A stretch of 64,000 bases of DNA from Myotis daubentonii (GCF_963259705.1 NC_081849.1:60112093-60176092); one strand, 5' to 3'; numbered from the stretch's first letter, positions 1 through 12,774 are shown. Translations and numbers: made by a program. Notes: generated from the sequence alone by a model not told the origin.

Positions 1-1343
1 GGCAATTTACATATTTCAAGAATTATTGGAATTTTCATAAAGCTGTCTAAATTTAAGTCAACTTGGTTTGAAAAAAATAACTTATCCATTAAAATAATGA
101 AACTGTCAGTAAATGAAAGTAAGATTATTTTTAAATAAAAATAGATTCTTTTTCTTTCTTTCTTTCTTCTTATAATGTCCAGACTTTTCCTAGCCTACCT
201 ATTGCCAGTTTGTGCCATTTGAATAGAGCTTGCAAACTGCAAATGGATGGAATTTCAGGTGCTTTGGCTGAATATGAAAGGAAGTCAGTAGCCTTAGTTA
301 AGGCTCACACTACAATGACAAATTCCTAATACTTACTATAGCAGGACTTTGAATGTTACCAGTAAAATAATTCACACTCATTTGCAAGCTGTATTCAAGT
401 GATATAACTCCACCTGTAAAAGACAGCCAGGCTCCCCTGTCTCTTTGCTCTGCAACCTCCCTCCCTTCTGCCTGCCTACTTCCCCTCACTTTATAATCTA
501 GACACCTCCATTTCTATCCCACTTCTTTGTGTGGTGTTCTCCAGCCTTTGTGTTTTGTTTGCCCTTAAGTCTTGACTTCCTTTTCCCCATTTTGTTCTGA
601 TGTTCTTACTCTACATTTTCCTCACCGTTTCTCTGGCTTCACTCTTGTTTTTTATTCTTTCCTCTTCATTCTTTAGCTTGTTGTGCATTATCCTTATTTT
701 CAGTGTCCCCCCTGCCTTTAGCTTATTTTTATTCTTGCCATCGTTTCTTCCTCTATTTGCACCCTCTCTTCTCCTGGATGTTTGTGCATTTTGCTCTTCT
801 TATTATTATTATGTATTGCTTCTGGATGCATTCTTTTTCTCTGTCCTGCCATGCATTATTTTTCCTTGATTGTTTGAATCCTAGTCCATCTGACTGTGTG
901 CAAAAGATTATGATTGGGCCAACTTAAAATATTTATTTAATATAATAAAAGTGAGAAGAAAAATTAGCATCAGAAAATAACATCTTAAACAGTAGACAGC
1001 CTTTTGACAAATCAGTCTCTTTGTTCCCCATGTTCACAGTGAATAGAATCAATGAGATTTGTCATTTTCTATATTTGTGTGGATCAGGCATTATTCACCC
1101 TGATCAAATAGTGAGGAGCAGGACTCTGAAATCAGTAAGTCCAGCATGCTGAGTTGTTGCCACTCAAGATAAAATAATTTTTGTACAACTGACAAGCAGC
1201 AGAAAAGAGATGTGTCCCAGGATTAATTGTAGTTTTTGAAGCAATAGTGACAAGGAAACAGGACACAAAGGTTTTTGTCCTCCTCATTTTTGTATGGTGT
1301 TGGGGTGGAAGTACTTTCATCATTTTATATTGTTTATTATATA
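1..1343. other. AT-rich 5' flanking DNA, no gene recognised
   Basis: No coding region or named repeat was recognised. There is a short TTTC-type pyrimidine tract at about 146-171 and a pyrimidine-rich stretch around 430-860. The open frames there are hydrophobic Leu/Phe/Ser-rich translations of that stretch and look like chance. Confidence 0.5.
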
Positions 1344-1665
1344 TTAGAGGCCTGATGCATAAAGATTCGTGCAAGAATGAGCCTTCCTTCCCCTGGCTGC
1401 TGGCACCATCTCTGCTCAGGCCGGAGCCGCCTTTCTGCCTTCCCATGCTGCCCAGAGGCCCGGAGCAGCTGGGGTGGTGCAGAACGCCTGTGTTGTCACC
1501 ATGGCGATGATGCAAGCATCCCGCCTGGTCCCTGGTCGCTTGGCGCATGTATATGCAAATCAACCTGCCACCTTTGTTGGGTTAATTTGCATACTTGCTC
1601 CTGATTGGCTGATGGGTGTAGCAAAGGTACAGTCGATTTGCATCTTTCTCTTTTATTCGTGTAGA
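1344..1665 (-). mobile_element. HeliBat-type non-autonomous Helitron
   Basis: Read on the minus strand, it begins TCTACACGAATAAAAG and ends with a GCATCAGGCCTCTAA 3' terminus, matching the other Helitrons here and the Helitron rule (5' TC, 3' CTRR). The interior is GC-rich, unlike the AT-rich flanks. It contains three octamer motifs (ATGCAAAT or its complement) at 1553, 1585 and 1636. No captured gene fragment was recognised. Confidence 0.85.
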
Positions 1666-1744
1666 TGGCAGCTACAACAGTAAAAATTTCTTGAATACAG
1701 ATTTTTTTTCTGGCCCCATATCATCAAATGACATACATTTTGAG

Positions 1745-1966
1745 TTGCTCTTCTTCTCTCTTCTTTCTTCTTTTTCTTCTCCTTCTTCTTCTTCCTTCTT
1801 CCTCTTCTCCTTCTCCTCCTCCTCCTCCTTTTCCTCCTTCTCCTTCTTTTTCTTCTCTTTCTTCTTCCTCTTCTTCTCCTTCTTCACCTTCTTCTCCTTC
1901 TCCTTCTCCTTCTCCTTTCCTTCTCCTTCTCCTTCTTCTCCTTCTTCTCTTTCTTCTTCTTCTTTT
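1745..1966. repeat. Long imperfect CTT/CTCC polypyrimidine tract
   Basis: About 220 nt of nearly pure pyrimidine on the + strand (TTC, CTT, CTCC units). The minus strand is pure purine. It produces open frames of Ser/Phe or Glu/Lys/Arg that are low-complexity artefacts. Tracts of this type can form triplex (H-DNA). It begins about 80 nt past a Helitron. Confidence 0.95.
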
Positions 1967-2821
1967 TAGTTTTGGGAATTGGATGTTCATCTTTCTTTTC
2001 TATATTTTCACCTAATCTCCAAAAGTATACAATAGTGTAAAGATAAATAGTTCACTCAGGTTTAAATAAATTCTATTTAGATATATATCCTAATATCTGA
2101 TTTATTCATGACCACATAGTTTTATAAATTATATGAGAAAGCTATATATAACTAAATCCGCTGGCATAGTGGCAGATTCTTTACTTATGTGTGGGTATAC
2201 CTGAAATTAATCTTTAATGTAGATTATATTTATTAAGTAACTAAAAGTCAAGTTCATCCACTGACAAATTTCCAGTCTTTTAAGTCCATGAGAGAATATT
2301 GATACCACACAACATCTACTGGCTTTATAGCACTCAAAGACTTGGTTGCTCATTTTCACACACTTTTTTGTTTTCCTCAGTTTACTGCTTTTGCATATAA
2401 CAGTTTTTATCTTGCTTAAAGACCCCAGGTTCTCAAAAAGACCATAATTTGGAAATTAAACCACTACTATATACAATTTTTTATTACAGAGGAATTTTCC
2501 ATATCTTCTTTTCTTTACTTCTGATCTAACTGTAGAACCAACACATGTGGTCATGCAAGTTGAGCACTGCAAGGTTGTGGGGCCATTCTTGACCCATGTG
2601 TGGGGCCCTATATGGAGCTGGATTCATTTTGCAATGCTCACTGATTCTATGCCATGCACTTGCTCACCAGATGGAAAAAATTTTTACTATGATAAATGTT
2701 TGATTTATTATCAAAATATCCTGAAACATAACATTTTAGACTTGGGGAAAAAACTTGGAAATCATCTGGTTTCCCTCTCTCATGTTACAGCGAAGAAGTA
2801 TGCTTCCACAGAAACAAAGTA
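1967..2821. other. Unassigned AT-rich DNA
   Basis: Nothing recognised. A 102-codon open frame at 2547-2855 runs into the Tigger1 terminus and has no recognisable domain. Confidence 0.4.
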
Positions 2822-4967
2822 CAGGAATATCTCCTTATTACACTTTGCTTTATAGTGCTTCACAGGTACTGAATTTTATAAATTAAAGTCTAGTGGCAAG
2901 TCTATTGGCACAATTTTTCAACACTGTTTGCTCACTTCATTGCCTCTGTATCACATGTTGGTAATTCTCACAATATTTCAAACTTTTTCATTATATTTTT
3001 ATAGTGATCTGTGACTAGTGGCCTTTGATATTATTATTGTAATTGTTTTGGGGTCCACAAACTAAACCCATACAAGATGGAGAACTTAATTGATAAATGT
3101 GGTATGTGTTCTGTCTGTTTCATCTACCGGCCATTCCTCCATTTCTCTCCCTCTTCTAATGCTTCCCAATACCCAGAGATACAATCATATTAAAATTAGA
3201 CCAATAACCCTATAATGACTTCTAAGTCTGCAAGTGAAAGAAAGAAGTCACATGTCTCTCATTTTAAAATAAAAGTGCTACTCCGGTGAACAGAGTAATG
3301 ATAAGAAAGCAAATAGCCTCATGGCTGATATGGACAACTGTTTAATGGTCTGTACAGATCAGGCACAACATTCCCTTAAGTCAACGCCTAACTCAGAGCA
3401 AGGCTCTAACTCTCTTCAATTCTATGAAGGCTGAGAGAAGTGAAGAAGCTACAGAAGAAAAGTTTGAAGCTAGCAGAAGTTGGCTGATGAAGGTTTAAAA
3501 AAAGGCAGACAGCTCCATAACTTAAAAGTACATGGTGAAGTGGCAAGTCCTAATGTAGAAGCTGCAGCAAGTTATCCAGCAGATCTAGCTAAGATAATTA
3601 ATGACAGTAGCTATACTAAACAATAAATTTTCAATCTTCTATTGGAAAAAGATGTCACCTAGGACTTTCACAGCTAGTGAGAAGTCAATGCCTGGTTTCA
3701 AGGCTTCAAAGGACAAGATGACTCTCTTATTAAGGGCTAATGGAGCTGGTGACTAAGTTGAAGCCAATGCTCATTTACCACTCCCAAAACCTTAGGACCC
3801 ATATGAATTATGCAAAATCTAATGTGCTTGTGCTCTATAAATGGAACAATGCCTGGATGACAGCATATCAGTTTACAATATTTTAAGCCCACTGCTGAAA
3901 TCTGCTGCTCAGAAAAGAAAGAAAAAGAAAAGATTCCTTTCAACATATTACTGCTCATTGACAATGTGCCTGACCACCCAAGACATCTGATGGAGATGTT
4001 CAATGAGATTAGTGTATTTTCATTCCTGCTAATACAATATTATGCAGTCCATGGATCAAGGCATAATTTCAACTTTCAAGTTTTATTATTTAAGAAATAA
4101 ATTACACAGGGCTATAATTGCCATAGATAGTGATTCCTTGATGGATCTAAGCAAAGAAAATGAAAAGCTTTTGGAAAGTGGTCACCATTCTAGATGCCAA
4201 TAAGAACATTTGTGATTCATGAGATAAGGTCAAAATATCAACATTAACATGAGTTTGGAAGAAGTTGATTCCAACCCTCATAGGTGCCTTTGAGAGGTTC
4301 AAGACTTCAGTGGAGGAACTAACTGTAGATGTAGTGGAAATAGAAAGAGAACTATAATTTGAAGTGGAGCCTGTAAATGAGGCTGAATTGCTGCAATCTC
4401 ATGACAAAATTTTAACAGATGAGGAGTTGCTTGTATGGATGAGCAAAGAAAGTGGTTTCTTGAGATGGAATCTGTTCCTGGTAAAGATGCTGTGAAGACT
4501 TGAAATGACGAAGAATTTAGAATATTATATAAACTTAGTTAATAAAACAGGGGCAGAGCTTGAGAGAACTGACTCAAATTTTGAAAGAAGTTCTAATGTG
4601 GGCAATGCTATCAAAGAGCATCTCATGCCACAAAGAATTCATTCATAAAGGGAAGAGCCGACTTAGCAACCACTACCAATCAGTCAGCAGTCATCAAAAT
4701 CAAGACAAGACCCTCCACCAGCAAAAATATTGCAACTCTTTGAAGGTTCAGATGATGATTAGCATTTTTTAGCAATAAAGTATATTTTAATTAAGGCAAG
4801 TGCATTTTTTAGACATAATACTTTGCATACTCAATAGACTACAGTACATTGTAGACATAACTTTTATATGCACTAGGAAAACAAAAAAATTGTGTGACTT
4901 GCTTTATTGTAATATTCATTTTATTGCAGTAGTGTGACACTAAACTCACAATATCTCTAATATCCTG
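2822..4967 (+). mobile_element. Tigger1-like DNA transposon (Tc1/mariner, pogo group), decayed and internally deleted
   Basis: Both ends match the Tigger1 pattern: a 5' terminus after a TA, with the degraded terminal repeat, and a 3' terminus near 4967 with the TTTATTGCAGT-type subterminal sequence. A transposase relic of the TIGD1 type starts at ATG 3215. Recognisable pieces include MTSKSASERK near 3215 and an MEMFNEI-type segment near 3990, followed by the VEEL...DVVE and EELL regions around 4310-4440. The N-terminal helix-turn-helix segment is missing: sequence jumps at about 3270 from the start region to the part normally downstream of the DNA-binding domain. Many stops and frameshifts mean no protein. 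Length is about 2.15 kb against about 2.4 kb for the consensus as I recall it. Confidence 0.9.
3215..4770 (+). pseudogene. Tigger1 transposase relic
   Basis: This is the coding part of the Tigger1 copy. Similarity to pogo-type DDE transposases can be followed in pieces across several frames, from an initiator ATG at 3215 to a C-terminal region ending near the ISIF stop at 4772. The DNA-binding N-terminus is largely deleted, and stop codons interrupt every frame (for example the shift after 3495 and the TAA at about 3625). It cannot encode an active transposase. It predates bats, since Tigger1 copies are shared widely among placental mammals. Confidence 0.85.
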
Positions 4968-5487
4968 ACCACAATTTTATCACCATGTATATATGAACAG
5001 AGCCAGGGTTAGAGCCAACTCTCCTGATTTCTAGCCACAGGAATATCATTTTTTAAGACATCCATGGTGACACAGGAAAATATTACATTTCTACCACATA
5101 AATCCCATAGGTATAATTTTCTAGACTTTTAGCCCATCTTTATTCCTAGACAACTTTATATTGTTAGAAAACGGACATAATTTCTGGCTAATTCTCCTTG
5201 TGCAGTTTGCTATGCAATCCAGAAGCATACTAAGGGGTTTTCTGAGAGAGGGCTAATGTAGTTGAGAATATTTAGATAAGGAATGTTCACTGCCACTCTT
5301 TCATCTATATGACTTCAGTATTGTTTTAGAATATTAAATATGTGATTGAAATAGAGTTTCTTAGGAATTAAAATGTTTACTTTTCAATAATGCATTGGGA
5401 AACTATCAGTCTATTTATTTTCTCTATGGAACTTTTCTTTATTAATATCAACCCACACTTTTCCTTGTCTTCTTTTTTATTATTCAA
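4968..5487. other. Unassigned AT-rich DNA
   Basis: Nothing recognised on either strand. Confidence 0.4.
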
Positions 5488-5684
5488 CTAGAGGCCCAGC
5501 GCACGGTTAAATCATGTGCATGTAGGGTCCCCTAGGCCTCGCCTGCCATCAGGGCCATGTCCCACAACGCCTTGCACACTCTGCGGATGCTGCCAGCACC
5601 CCGCCCTGCCCACTGCGAGAGCCACTGCTTGTTTGGTCATGATGCCATTACGGCGTCACGACCACAGGCCTTTTATGATATAGA
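5488..5684 (-). mobile_element. Short HeliBat-type Helitron copy
   Basis: On the minus strand it begins TCTATATCATAAAAGG and ends GGGCCTCTAG. The GC-rich interior and both termini mark it as a Helitron. The 3' hairpin (GCACGGTT...ATGTGC) is degraded, so it is older than the copies near 61-63 kb. Confidence 0.8.
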
Positions 5685-7645
5685 TAATAATGTGTGGTTT
5701 TTGCTATAGTATTTTGCTTCTGTTTTCTTGTTGCATTTAAAAAGTTTGTTAACTCCATGCGTACTGAATTTATCTTGTAATTGTTTTCTCTCCTCCACAA
5801 TCCTGGATATTCATTCAGTTGAGGTTACACATGGGCTTTTAAGTAGACAAGAATTGACCTAGAGAAACTTCATCACAGATTTAGTGATATCCAAACTTCA
5901 TCCAAATTTAGTCTGTGCTGCCAAAAGTGTTGTCAAAAGGGTACATCACGAATCTAAATGCTAACAGAGGTAATCATTAAAGAAAAAAAATTAAAATTAA
6001 AATTACTATAAAGCAATAGCTAATAGTAATGTTTAAAATGTTTCTTCTTTTGGTAGACATTTATATTAATGAAGAGAACAAGCAGGGAGGGAAAACTAGT
6101 GCACAAAATCATGATGCTTTAAAAATTTTAAATAAATCTTTCCTCTCTTTTTTGTTTTTTAGAACTGCAAGAGATATATGATGGGTTTGATAACAAACTT
6201 TCATTTCAAGGAGCAATGAAAGAAGAAAAGAAAAAACATTAGTACTCCAAGAAGCCATAGCTTCTGGCAGATGTTGCAAGAATGAGTTAGATCTCTGACC
6301 TTCTTTTTTTCTGTGGCCTTGTGTCAACTTTGAGTGGAGTTTCCAATTGCACAATGAGCATCTGGACAGTTTTGACATTTTTATTACACTCTCAGTTCTT
6401 AAACTGCTACCATTTTGTTTAAAGATAATTTCTTTCAAGATTAAAACAATTATTTAACTGCCAAGGATAATTAATCCCAATCTCATGTCTCAATACCAAA
6501 CAATTATCTTTCCAGATCGAGTTTTTGAACTTATAATCAGAATACCTGTTATTTAATCAAAGATTTGATTGTTTGATATTAACATTCAAATCCATTTCTT
6601 TCTAGGCCTAATTCTGTTTCTTGTATTTACTTTGTACTGAATTACTCTGATTTAAATAGCCCGTTTAACATTACTACTTTCAAACAAGATCATAAATTCT
6701 CACAAAAGCAAGCTAAGGAATTCATAATCATAGCTCTTGGCCGCCACCTAAAGGTTTCTTTCTTGTTGTATTTTACATAAGACCTACTGTGCATGCCTTT
6801 TATAATAAAATTGTTGGTTGTATGATCACATGTATCTACATAAGTATAGGGTAAAGAGATTTCTTTCAGTATGTCTTTTTCACTTTGTGTATTTACATTA
6901 ACAACCTATATAATTAAATCCACTTCCCAATATATTCTGTATACAAAAGCAATTTAAAGTAGATCCTCTAAATGATCTGAAAATTTTCCATTCATTCAAG
7001 AAAAAGTGTGTCCTTATGATGTACCACCTACAATCCTAGGCCCATCTTGGAAATAGGAAAATATTTACGTGACAGTCTCTGACTCAAGAAGCATGCACCA
7101 GTTGCCAATGATGTAAGAAACTGACTTCTCTTTTGTCATAATCTGGATTAGAATTATCATTAATCAGATACCATGACATGAATCTAGATGTCTAAACAAA
7201 GAGAAATGTTTTTCATTTATAACTTTCCAAGGTAATTCAATCAAACTGATGTTTATAAAACCATTGCTGAATACAATGTATATGCTAAACTCTTCAAATT
7301 TTATAGATAACATTAATAACAGGTGTAACCTCATGATTATGCTTGAGGGTAAATGAGATAACAGAATGAATAATTCCACACTCCATATCCTAGTCTCTCA
7401 CTCACTTTTCTCCTCCGCAGAAACACGTGATTTAATCAAGCACATTATCTCCAACCCCTACTTGGATTCTGACAAAGTCATGCTTCAAGAATTAAACTAT
7501 TGCAAGCTATTATATCATAGTGAAAAGTTAGATATGATCTCTACAAACTTCTCATTTCAAAATCCATATCCATAGAGCATTTATGAATCACCAAAATAAT
7601 TTTTGGATGTGTAGACATGTTTTATTAGCATGAGTACTTGCCATT
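5685..7645. other. Unassigned AT-rich DNA
   Basis: No gene or named repeat recognised. Open frames of 69-109 codons (for example 6109-6438 minus, 7164-7379 minus) have no recognisable domains. Confidence 0.4.
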
Positions 7646-8600
7646 ATGAATTCCATTTATTTAGCCTTTATTTTACTTATAGATCACTATTCATTATTTA
7701 TTAATTCAAAATATATGTTTTTAGGCAATTACTATGTGCCAGGTATCCATCATTGTCAGTGTTCTCTAAAACAGACTGGTCTTTGCCCTCATGGGGCTTG
7801 TAAAGGAATCAATCAATCAATCAATAAGAAAACTACAAGGAAACTTAACATATGTACTGTGATAAAAGGTAATGTTGAGGAGAAACAAACCTACACTATA
7901 GGTAGGGTAATCAGGAAAGGGTTCTTGATTATTATATCCTATATAATAAAAGGGTAATATGCAAATCTACCAAATGGTGGAACGACCTGTCGCTATGATG
8001 CGCACTGACCACCAGGGAGCAGACGCTCAATGCAGGAGTTGCCCCCTGGTGGTCAGTGCACTCTCACAGGAGGAAAGCCGCTCAGCCACAAACTGAGCTG
8101 ATGGCTGGCGAGCATAGCAGCCAGCCTCCACAGCAGCGCTAAGGATGTCTGACTGTGGGGAGCGGGCCTAAGCCATCAGTCGGACATCCCCCAAGGACTT
8201 CTGTACTGTGAAAGGGCGCAGGCCAGGCTGAGGGACCATCTCCCCCACCCTCCACCGCCAAGTGCGTGAATGTGGTGCACCAGGCCTCTAGTAAAGAATA
8301 AGGAGTCAGCTCTGACAAGAATAGAAAGAGGCAGAGGGAATTGTCTGTGCAAAGGCCAAAATACTGAGGGAGGGATAAGAGCAGTTTCATGCCACAGTAT
8401 TGGAGAAGTAAGAAGGAACCCAATTGTGTAGGTTCAGGACTTTGGGTTTTATTTGAAATAAAATGAAAAATAACCATAGCAAGAAGGTATTGGAGACAGT
8501 CAAGAGAAGATGGAGACAGAAGTCTAGAACATAAATGTGATGTGAGACCTGTGGTGACATGGACAAGGGTAGTGACAGCAGAGGCACAGAGAAGTGAATA
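7646..8600 (-). repeat. L2 (LINE2, CR1 clade) fragment split by a Helitron
   Basis: 7646-7936 has the reversed L2 3' pattern (TACTATGTGCCAGG, then CCTCATGGGGCTTG). 8292-8600 continues into the reversed L2 coding part, including GGCAGAGGGAATTGTCTGTG and TTTGGGTTTTATTTGA. The Helitron at 7937-8291 interrupts it. L2 is an ancient mammalian LINE and this copy is heavily mutated. Confidence 0.8.
7937..8291 (+). mobile_element. HeliBat-type Helitron
   Basis: It starts TCCTATATAATAAAAGG and ends GGCCTCTAG. An octamer ATGCAAAT lies at 7959-7966. There is a perfect 16-bp inverted repeat (8002-8017 with 8044-8059) and a second, near-perfect hairpin built on GGATGTCTGACTG and CAGTCGGACATCC. It lies inside an L2 copy, which dates it as younger than that L2. 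Confidence 0.92.
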
Positions 8601-10186
8601 TATTTGAGATGAATTTTGGAACTATACTCAATAGGACTTGGTGGTAGGCCAGATGACCACTTAGTTCTGCCATTCTTTCTCAGATTGTTATCATTTGCTG
8701 ATATAAATATAACTTTGAAATGCTGATATAGATTTCCATATTAGATTTAAATATATAAATTAGATTTTATATCACACCTAAGCTTTAAATTTAGCAAAAA
8801 CAATAGTTTTATGTAATTAGAATGATCTATTTGTACACCAGTTAAAAAACACATTATCTAGCATCTTACGCAAATGAAGCAATCTACAAAAAATAATAAT
8901 AATAATTTTAGTTTGTATTAAAAGCATCAAAGCTTATTTAATTTTAACCAGTTAAAGGGATTTTTTTTTCTAAAACTGTCAAATATTTCTCTCATCTCTT
9001 AAACAGAATATATTTAAAATAAACTTTTCAAAACTCAGGCTTACAATATTGAGAAATAGTTGTGTCTCTGTAAGATAGTGGTACCTTTAAATGTAATGAG
9101 AGAAAAAAGGGGGTTTCTTTACTCTGAAACACTTAAAGCTTATCTGCTTTGAAATAAATTTTTGTTGATGTTGCTGCTAGTTCTCATTGTGCCAGACTGT
9201 AGACTCCTGTGCCGAACTATAGCTCCCCATTCTAACTCGATGTTTTCCCTCTGCTCTAAAACTGGGAACCCTGCTATCAGATTTTCAGGCAAGTTAATAG
9301 TAGTAGACTCTAAGTAAAGTATGAGCTTTTGCATTCTATTTTGACTGGACAAAGGTTTTGGGTCTTTTTTTTTTTTTTACATGCTGTTTTCACAAGAATA
9401 TTTTAGGTCATTGCTTGATCAGCAAAATTCAGATCAGGGAGATGCCCTATGCTAGCATTTTATTTCCCACATTTTTTAAGATGCTCCTTGAAAACAGAAT
9501 TCATATTACCATATACATTACCCTTTTAAGTTTCTAAAAAGGATCTGTCCTAATGACTCAACTTCAGCTACATCATTATAAATGTTGGTTTTTCTTTTGA
9601 TGCTTAAAATATAGTTTTCAAATGTAACATAAAATTTGACCATAAAACTAAACTAAAAAAAATCCCAAATTTCTTGACTTGTACTATAATGTTATCTCTT
9701 TCCCTTTTTCATTTTGACATGCATGGAATTGAAAACAAATCAAATGTCCACAAAACCCCAATCAGCAACACTACTTTCAAAGTGTCTTTTGACAAGTAAC
9801 ATGTGCATATTACAAATGCGAAGGCATGCTTGCAGCAGCTCTCTGAAAGCTACATTCCTCAAAGCTCTCTCTGTATTACCACCTTGTTTCACAGAAGAAA
9901 ATGAATAAATATGTAATAGAAATGTGAAAATGTTAAAGCATCTGTATAAACAAAAAACAGTCTTAATGCGCGTAAGAATTATGTTCAGGACTTCGTGAAA
10001 AACCAGATACCAGATGCCTAAAGCTGATTTTCCAAGTGAGAATCTTTAAGAGATAGCTCCAGAAATTGTCATTTGAAACAAGTATTCCCCAGCTTATTGC
10101 TATAGGTGGTCCTTAGAAGAATCTTTAGATAGCACTGTCATAAGACTCCAGGTAAGCAATCCTAAATAATCTGCCTTTTCAACTTT
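8601..10186. other. Unassigned AT-rich DNA
   Basis: No gene or named repeat recognised; a T-run lies at 9366-9378. Small open frames (9140-9352 minus, 9714-9908 plus) show no family similarity I can name. Confidence 0.4.
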
Positions 10187-10731
10187 GTGGCAGATTGCAT
10201 TTTCCAAAGATGACTGTACAATACATACCTTAATGCTTTTCCTTTAAGGTGATATTGACATCTCTCCACCAAAAGAAGGGGTGCATGTTTCCTCTCCTTG
10301 AATCTGGACAGACTTTGACTACAGTGAAGTGATGTTATGTGACTTCCAAGACCAATGAATAAAATGCAACATAACTTCCGCCTGGTTCTCTTGGGAGACT
10401 TGCCGTTGGAATCCAGCCACCATGCTGTGAGAAAGCTAAGCAGACACAAGGAAAGGCCACGTGCAGGTCTTTCAGCTATAACTCCCAATGAAACCCCTAT
10501 CGACAGCCAGCCATCAACCACCAGACATGTGAGTGAAGTCTTAGATGATTCAAGCCATCAACATTTGAGCAATCCAAGTAAAGAAAAACAAGTTATCTTA
10601 CCTTGCTAAGGGCAAATTTCTGATTTGTGAATAAAACTAATGTTGTCACTGTTCTAAGCTACTAAGTTTGAAGTGTGGTGGTTTGTTTGTTGTTGTTTTT
10701 TCCACAGAGGAATAGATAATTAGAACAAATT
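10187..10731 (+). repeat. MLT1-type LTR (ERVL-MaLR)
   Basis: It starts TGTGGCAGATTGC and ends with the typical MLT1 tail (TGTTCTAAGCTACTAAGTTT, then a GAATAGATAATTAGAACA terminus). The centre has the characteristic CCAGCCACCATGCTGTGAGA and the AACCACCAGACATGTGAGTG segment. This is a solitary, old LTR of an endogenous retrovirus-like element with no viral coding sequence. Open frames across it (10162-10521 minus, 10355-10609 plus) are fortuitous. Confidence 0.88.
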
Positions 10732-10880
10732 CCAAATATTTCTATGGCTTCTTTGGATAAAACATAAAGCCCTAGATAAACCTTCATGCATTCCAGTGTG
10801 CATCTAAGGATATCTGATCTATCCAGCCAGATCCACCCTAGACTCCCTTGCTAGGTCTCATTTTAGTTTATTTCCTAGAT

Positions 10881-11098
10881 CTATGGTTCTCAATCAGGAA
10901 TGGTTTTGCTTCCCAGGGACATTTGGCAATTTCTGGAGACATTTAATGACTGTCACAACTGGGGAGAAAATGCAATTGACATCTAGTAAGTAGAAGCTAG
11001 GGATGCTGGGTAAACACCCTACAATGTACAGCATAGCTCCTCCCCCCAACAACAAAGAATTATGAAGCCTAAATAGTGCAGAGGTTGAGAAACTTGGA
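10881..11098 (+). mobile_element. MER5A-type hAT-Charlie element
   Basis: It starts near TATGGTTCTCAATCAGG and runs through CATTTGGCAATTTCTGGAGA, ACAACTGGGG and CAACAAAGAATTATG to GAGGTTGAGAAAC, matching MER5A in order. It is a non-autonomous mammal-wide hAT. Imperfect flanking repeats (CCTAGAT and CCCAGAT) are consistent with an old 8-bp duplication. Confidence 0.85.
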
Positions 11099-11389
11099 CC
11101 CAGATCTGGTCCAGCAGGGAGGTACTCCATTCTCACCATCATGATTTTCTTCACCATCATAGGTCTAGAGTTCTCAACCAGGAATTGAGAAAATTGTGTA
11201 TTTGGGGGAGTGGGCACAGAATTAGAATATCAGAATTATCTGTGAGGATTTTAAACCTATATAGGTGAACTTGTGGTGCTCAATCCTAGCTAAAAATTAG
11301 AAAAATTTGTCAAATTTTAATTTTTTTCTGAAATTCTTATTTTTACTGTAATATTTTGGTATTTTAAAGTACTAAGTCTATACCAGCTC

Positions 11390-11490
11390 AATCCCCAACT
11401 CTAGATTCTGATTCAAAAAATATTTGATGCCAGTAGTTTTTAAAAGCACCTAGGTGATTCTAATGTGTAACTAAACATGAGAACCAGAGA
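11390..11490 (+). mobile_element. MER20-like hAT fragment
   Basis: AGATTCTGATTCAAAA, TTTTTAAAAGCACCTAGGTG and ATTCTAATGTGTAACT occur in the order seen in the 3' half of MER20-type elements. Only this half is clear. The exact family is uncertain. Confidence 0.55.
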
Positions 11491-12534
11491 TACTGGCCCC
11501 TTTTCCTGGAGCGTCTGACTCCTAACTTGGTGAGAAGTGTTGGTGGAATCTAGAGAGTGAAGTTGAAAAATCCTGGCAGGGAATTCTGTGGGCACCCCTC
11601 TCTTCCTTGCACCACTGAGAACCTTTGGTCTACATGCTCTCATGCACTTAGCCTATCATGTTCTGGCAAGAAAAGAATCTGGTGCCAGACTCTTACTTCA
11701 TTCTTCTGCACTTATTTGGGATGGAAGCAAACCCTAAGGCTTATTAGTTCATTCTTGTTAAGTCAGGAAGCAGCACCATTTAGTAAATGCTAAACAGCCA
11801 ATTCTTATATGATGGGCTCAGTCTTCTATGCACATTTCCACCAAATATCAGCTCTATTTACTAGATTTTCCATTCATTGCTTAAGGTGGATATAAAAACA
11901 TCAGTGAATATTTATAGAATTTTACCACTGGAGTGTCAAGCTAAATTAGATCATTCATATCATTTATATAGTTCAAGATGTTGACTAAAGTTGTCGATAG
12001 GATGATCTCCTGTTGAGGTTAATCTTCTTCTAAATAATTTAGGACTTGCCTTGTCCCCTGCACTCCGAAAGACACGAGTGAGGCATATGCATTGCCATCT
12101 GCCTCCGATACTAAGCAGATAAATGTCTGCTTATTTCTTTCAAATGACTTGGATGGAGAAGGAAAAAATGTGAAATAGCCTATTATTTAAATAATTACCT
12201 TGGCAAAAATGTATTACATCATGACAGTAAGCTTCTCTGAACATGTTGTTATTACATTACATTTGTAGTTGAAAACAAAACAACTATACTTTTCAAAATG
12301 TATTTGTCAAAGGAAAACGCCAATTTAATAAATTAAATTTTTCAATAATTATCGAGTTGTAGCTTTTCTGTTTTTAACTCTTTCCCACTAAAGCCAAAAC
12401 CAGAAAAACTCTTTAATGTTAAAATTATGCTTCCTCTCTATAAAAGGGAAACATGAATGTCTCTAATAATTTCAATGTTAATTGTTCAGTGTATGTGCTA
12501 CATCTGCTAGAAAATGGTCATGATTAAGACCATT
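11491..12534. other. Unassigned DNA
   Basis: Nothing recognised with confidence. The open frames near 11440-11793 are short and have no domain. Confidence 0.4.
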
Positions 12535-12745
12535 AGCCCTTTACTCAGATTGCCTAAGTTTAAATCCTAAGTCCACCATTTACAATGTGATCTTAGGCAT
12601 ACTATTTTATCTTGTTTGACTCAGTTTTATCTTTTCCAAAATGTTAATAATAGTACTGATGTAATAATTAGTTTTAAAGATTAAAAAATAACATAAGTAG
12701 AAAGTGTTTAGCATACTGCATGGCACATAGATGTACTTAATGAAT
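12535..12745 (+). repeat. MIR SINE
   Basis: It follows the MIR layout: a tRNA-related part, then the core CACCATTTACAATGTGATCTTAGGC, TTTTCCAAAATGTTAATAAT and a 3' end with GCATACTGCATGGCACATAG. Old and diverged. Confidence 0.8.
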
Positions 12746-12774
12746 GAAAATCAAATCTGTCAAAACCAAGTGAT

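Noticed and set aside
1672..2015. Lys/Glu-rich and Ser/Phe-rich frames
   Set aside because: Low-complexity translations of the polypyrimidine tract.
10187..10731. Retroviral coding remnant near the MLT1 LTR
   Set aside because: Only a solitary LTR-type sequence is seen. No gag, pol or env similarity was recognised on either side.
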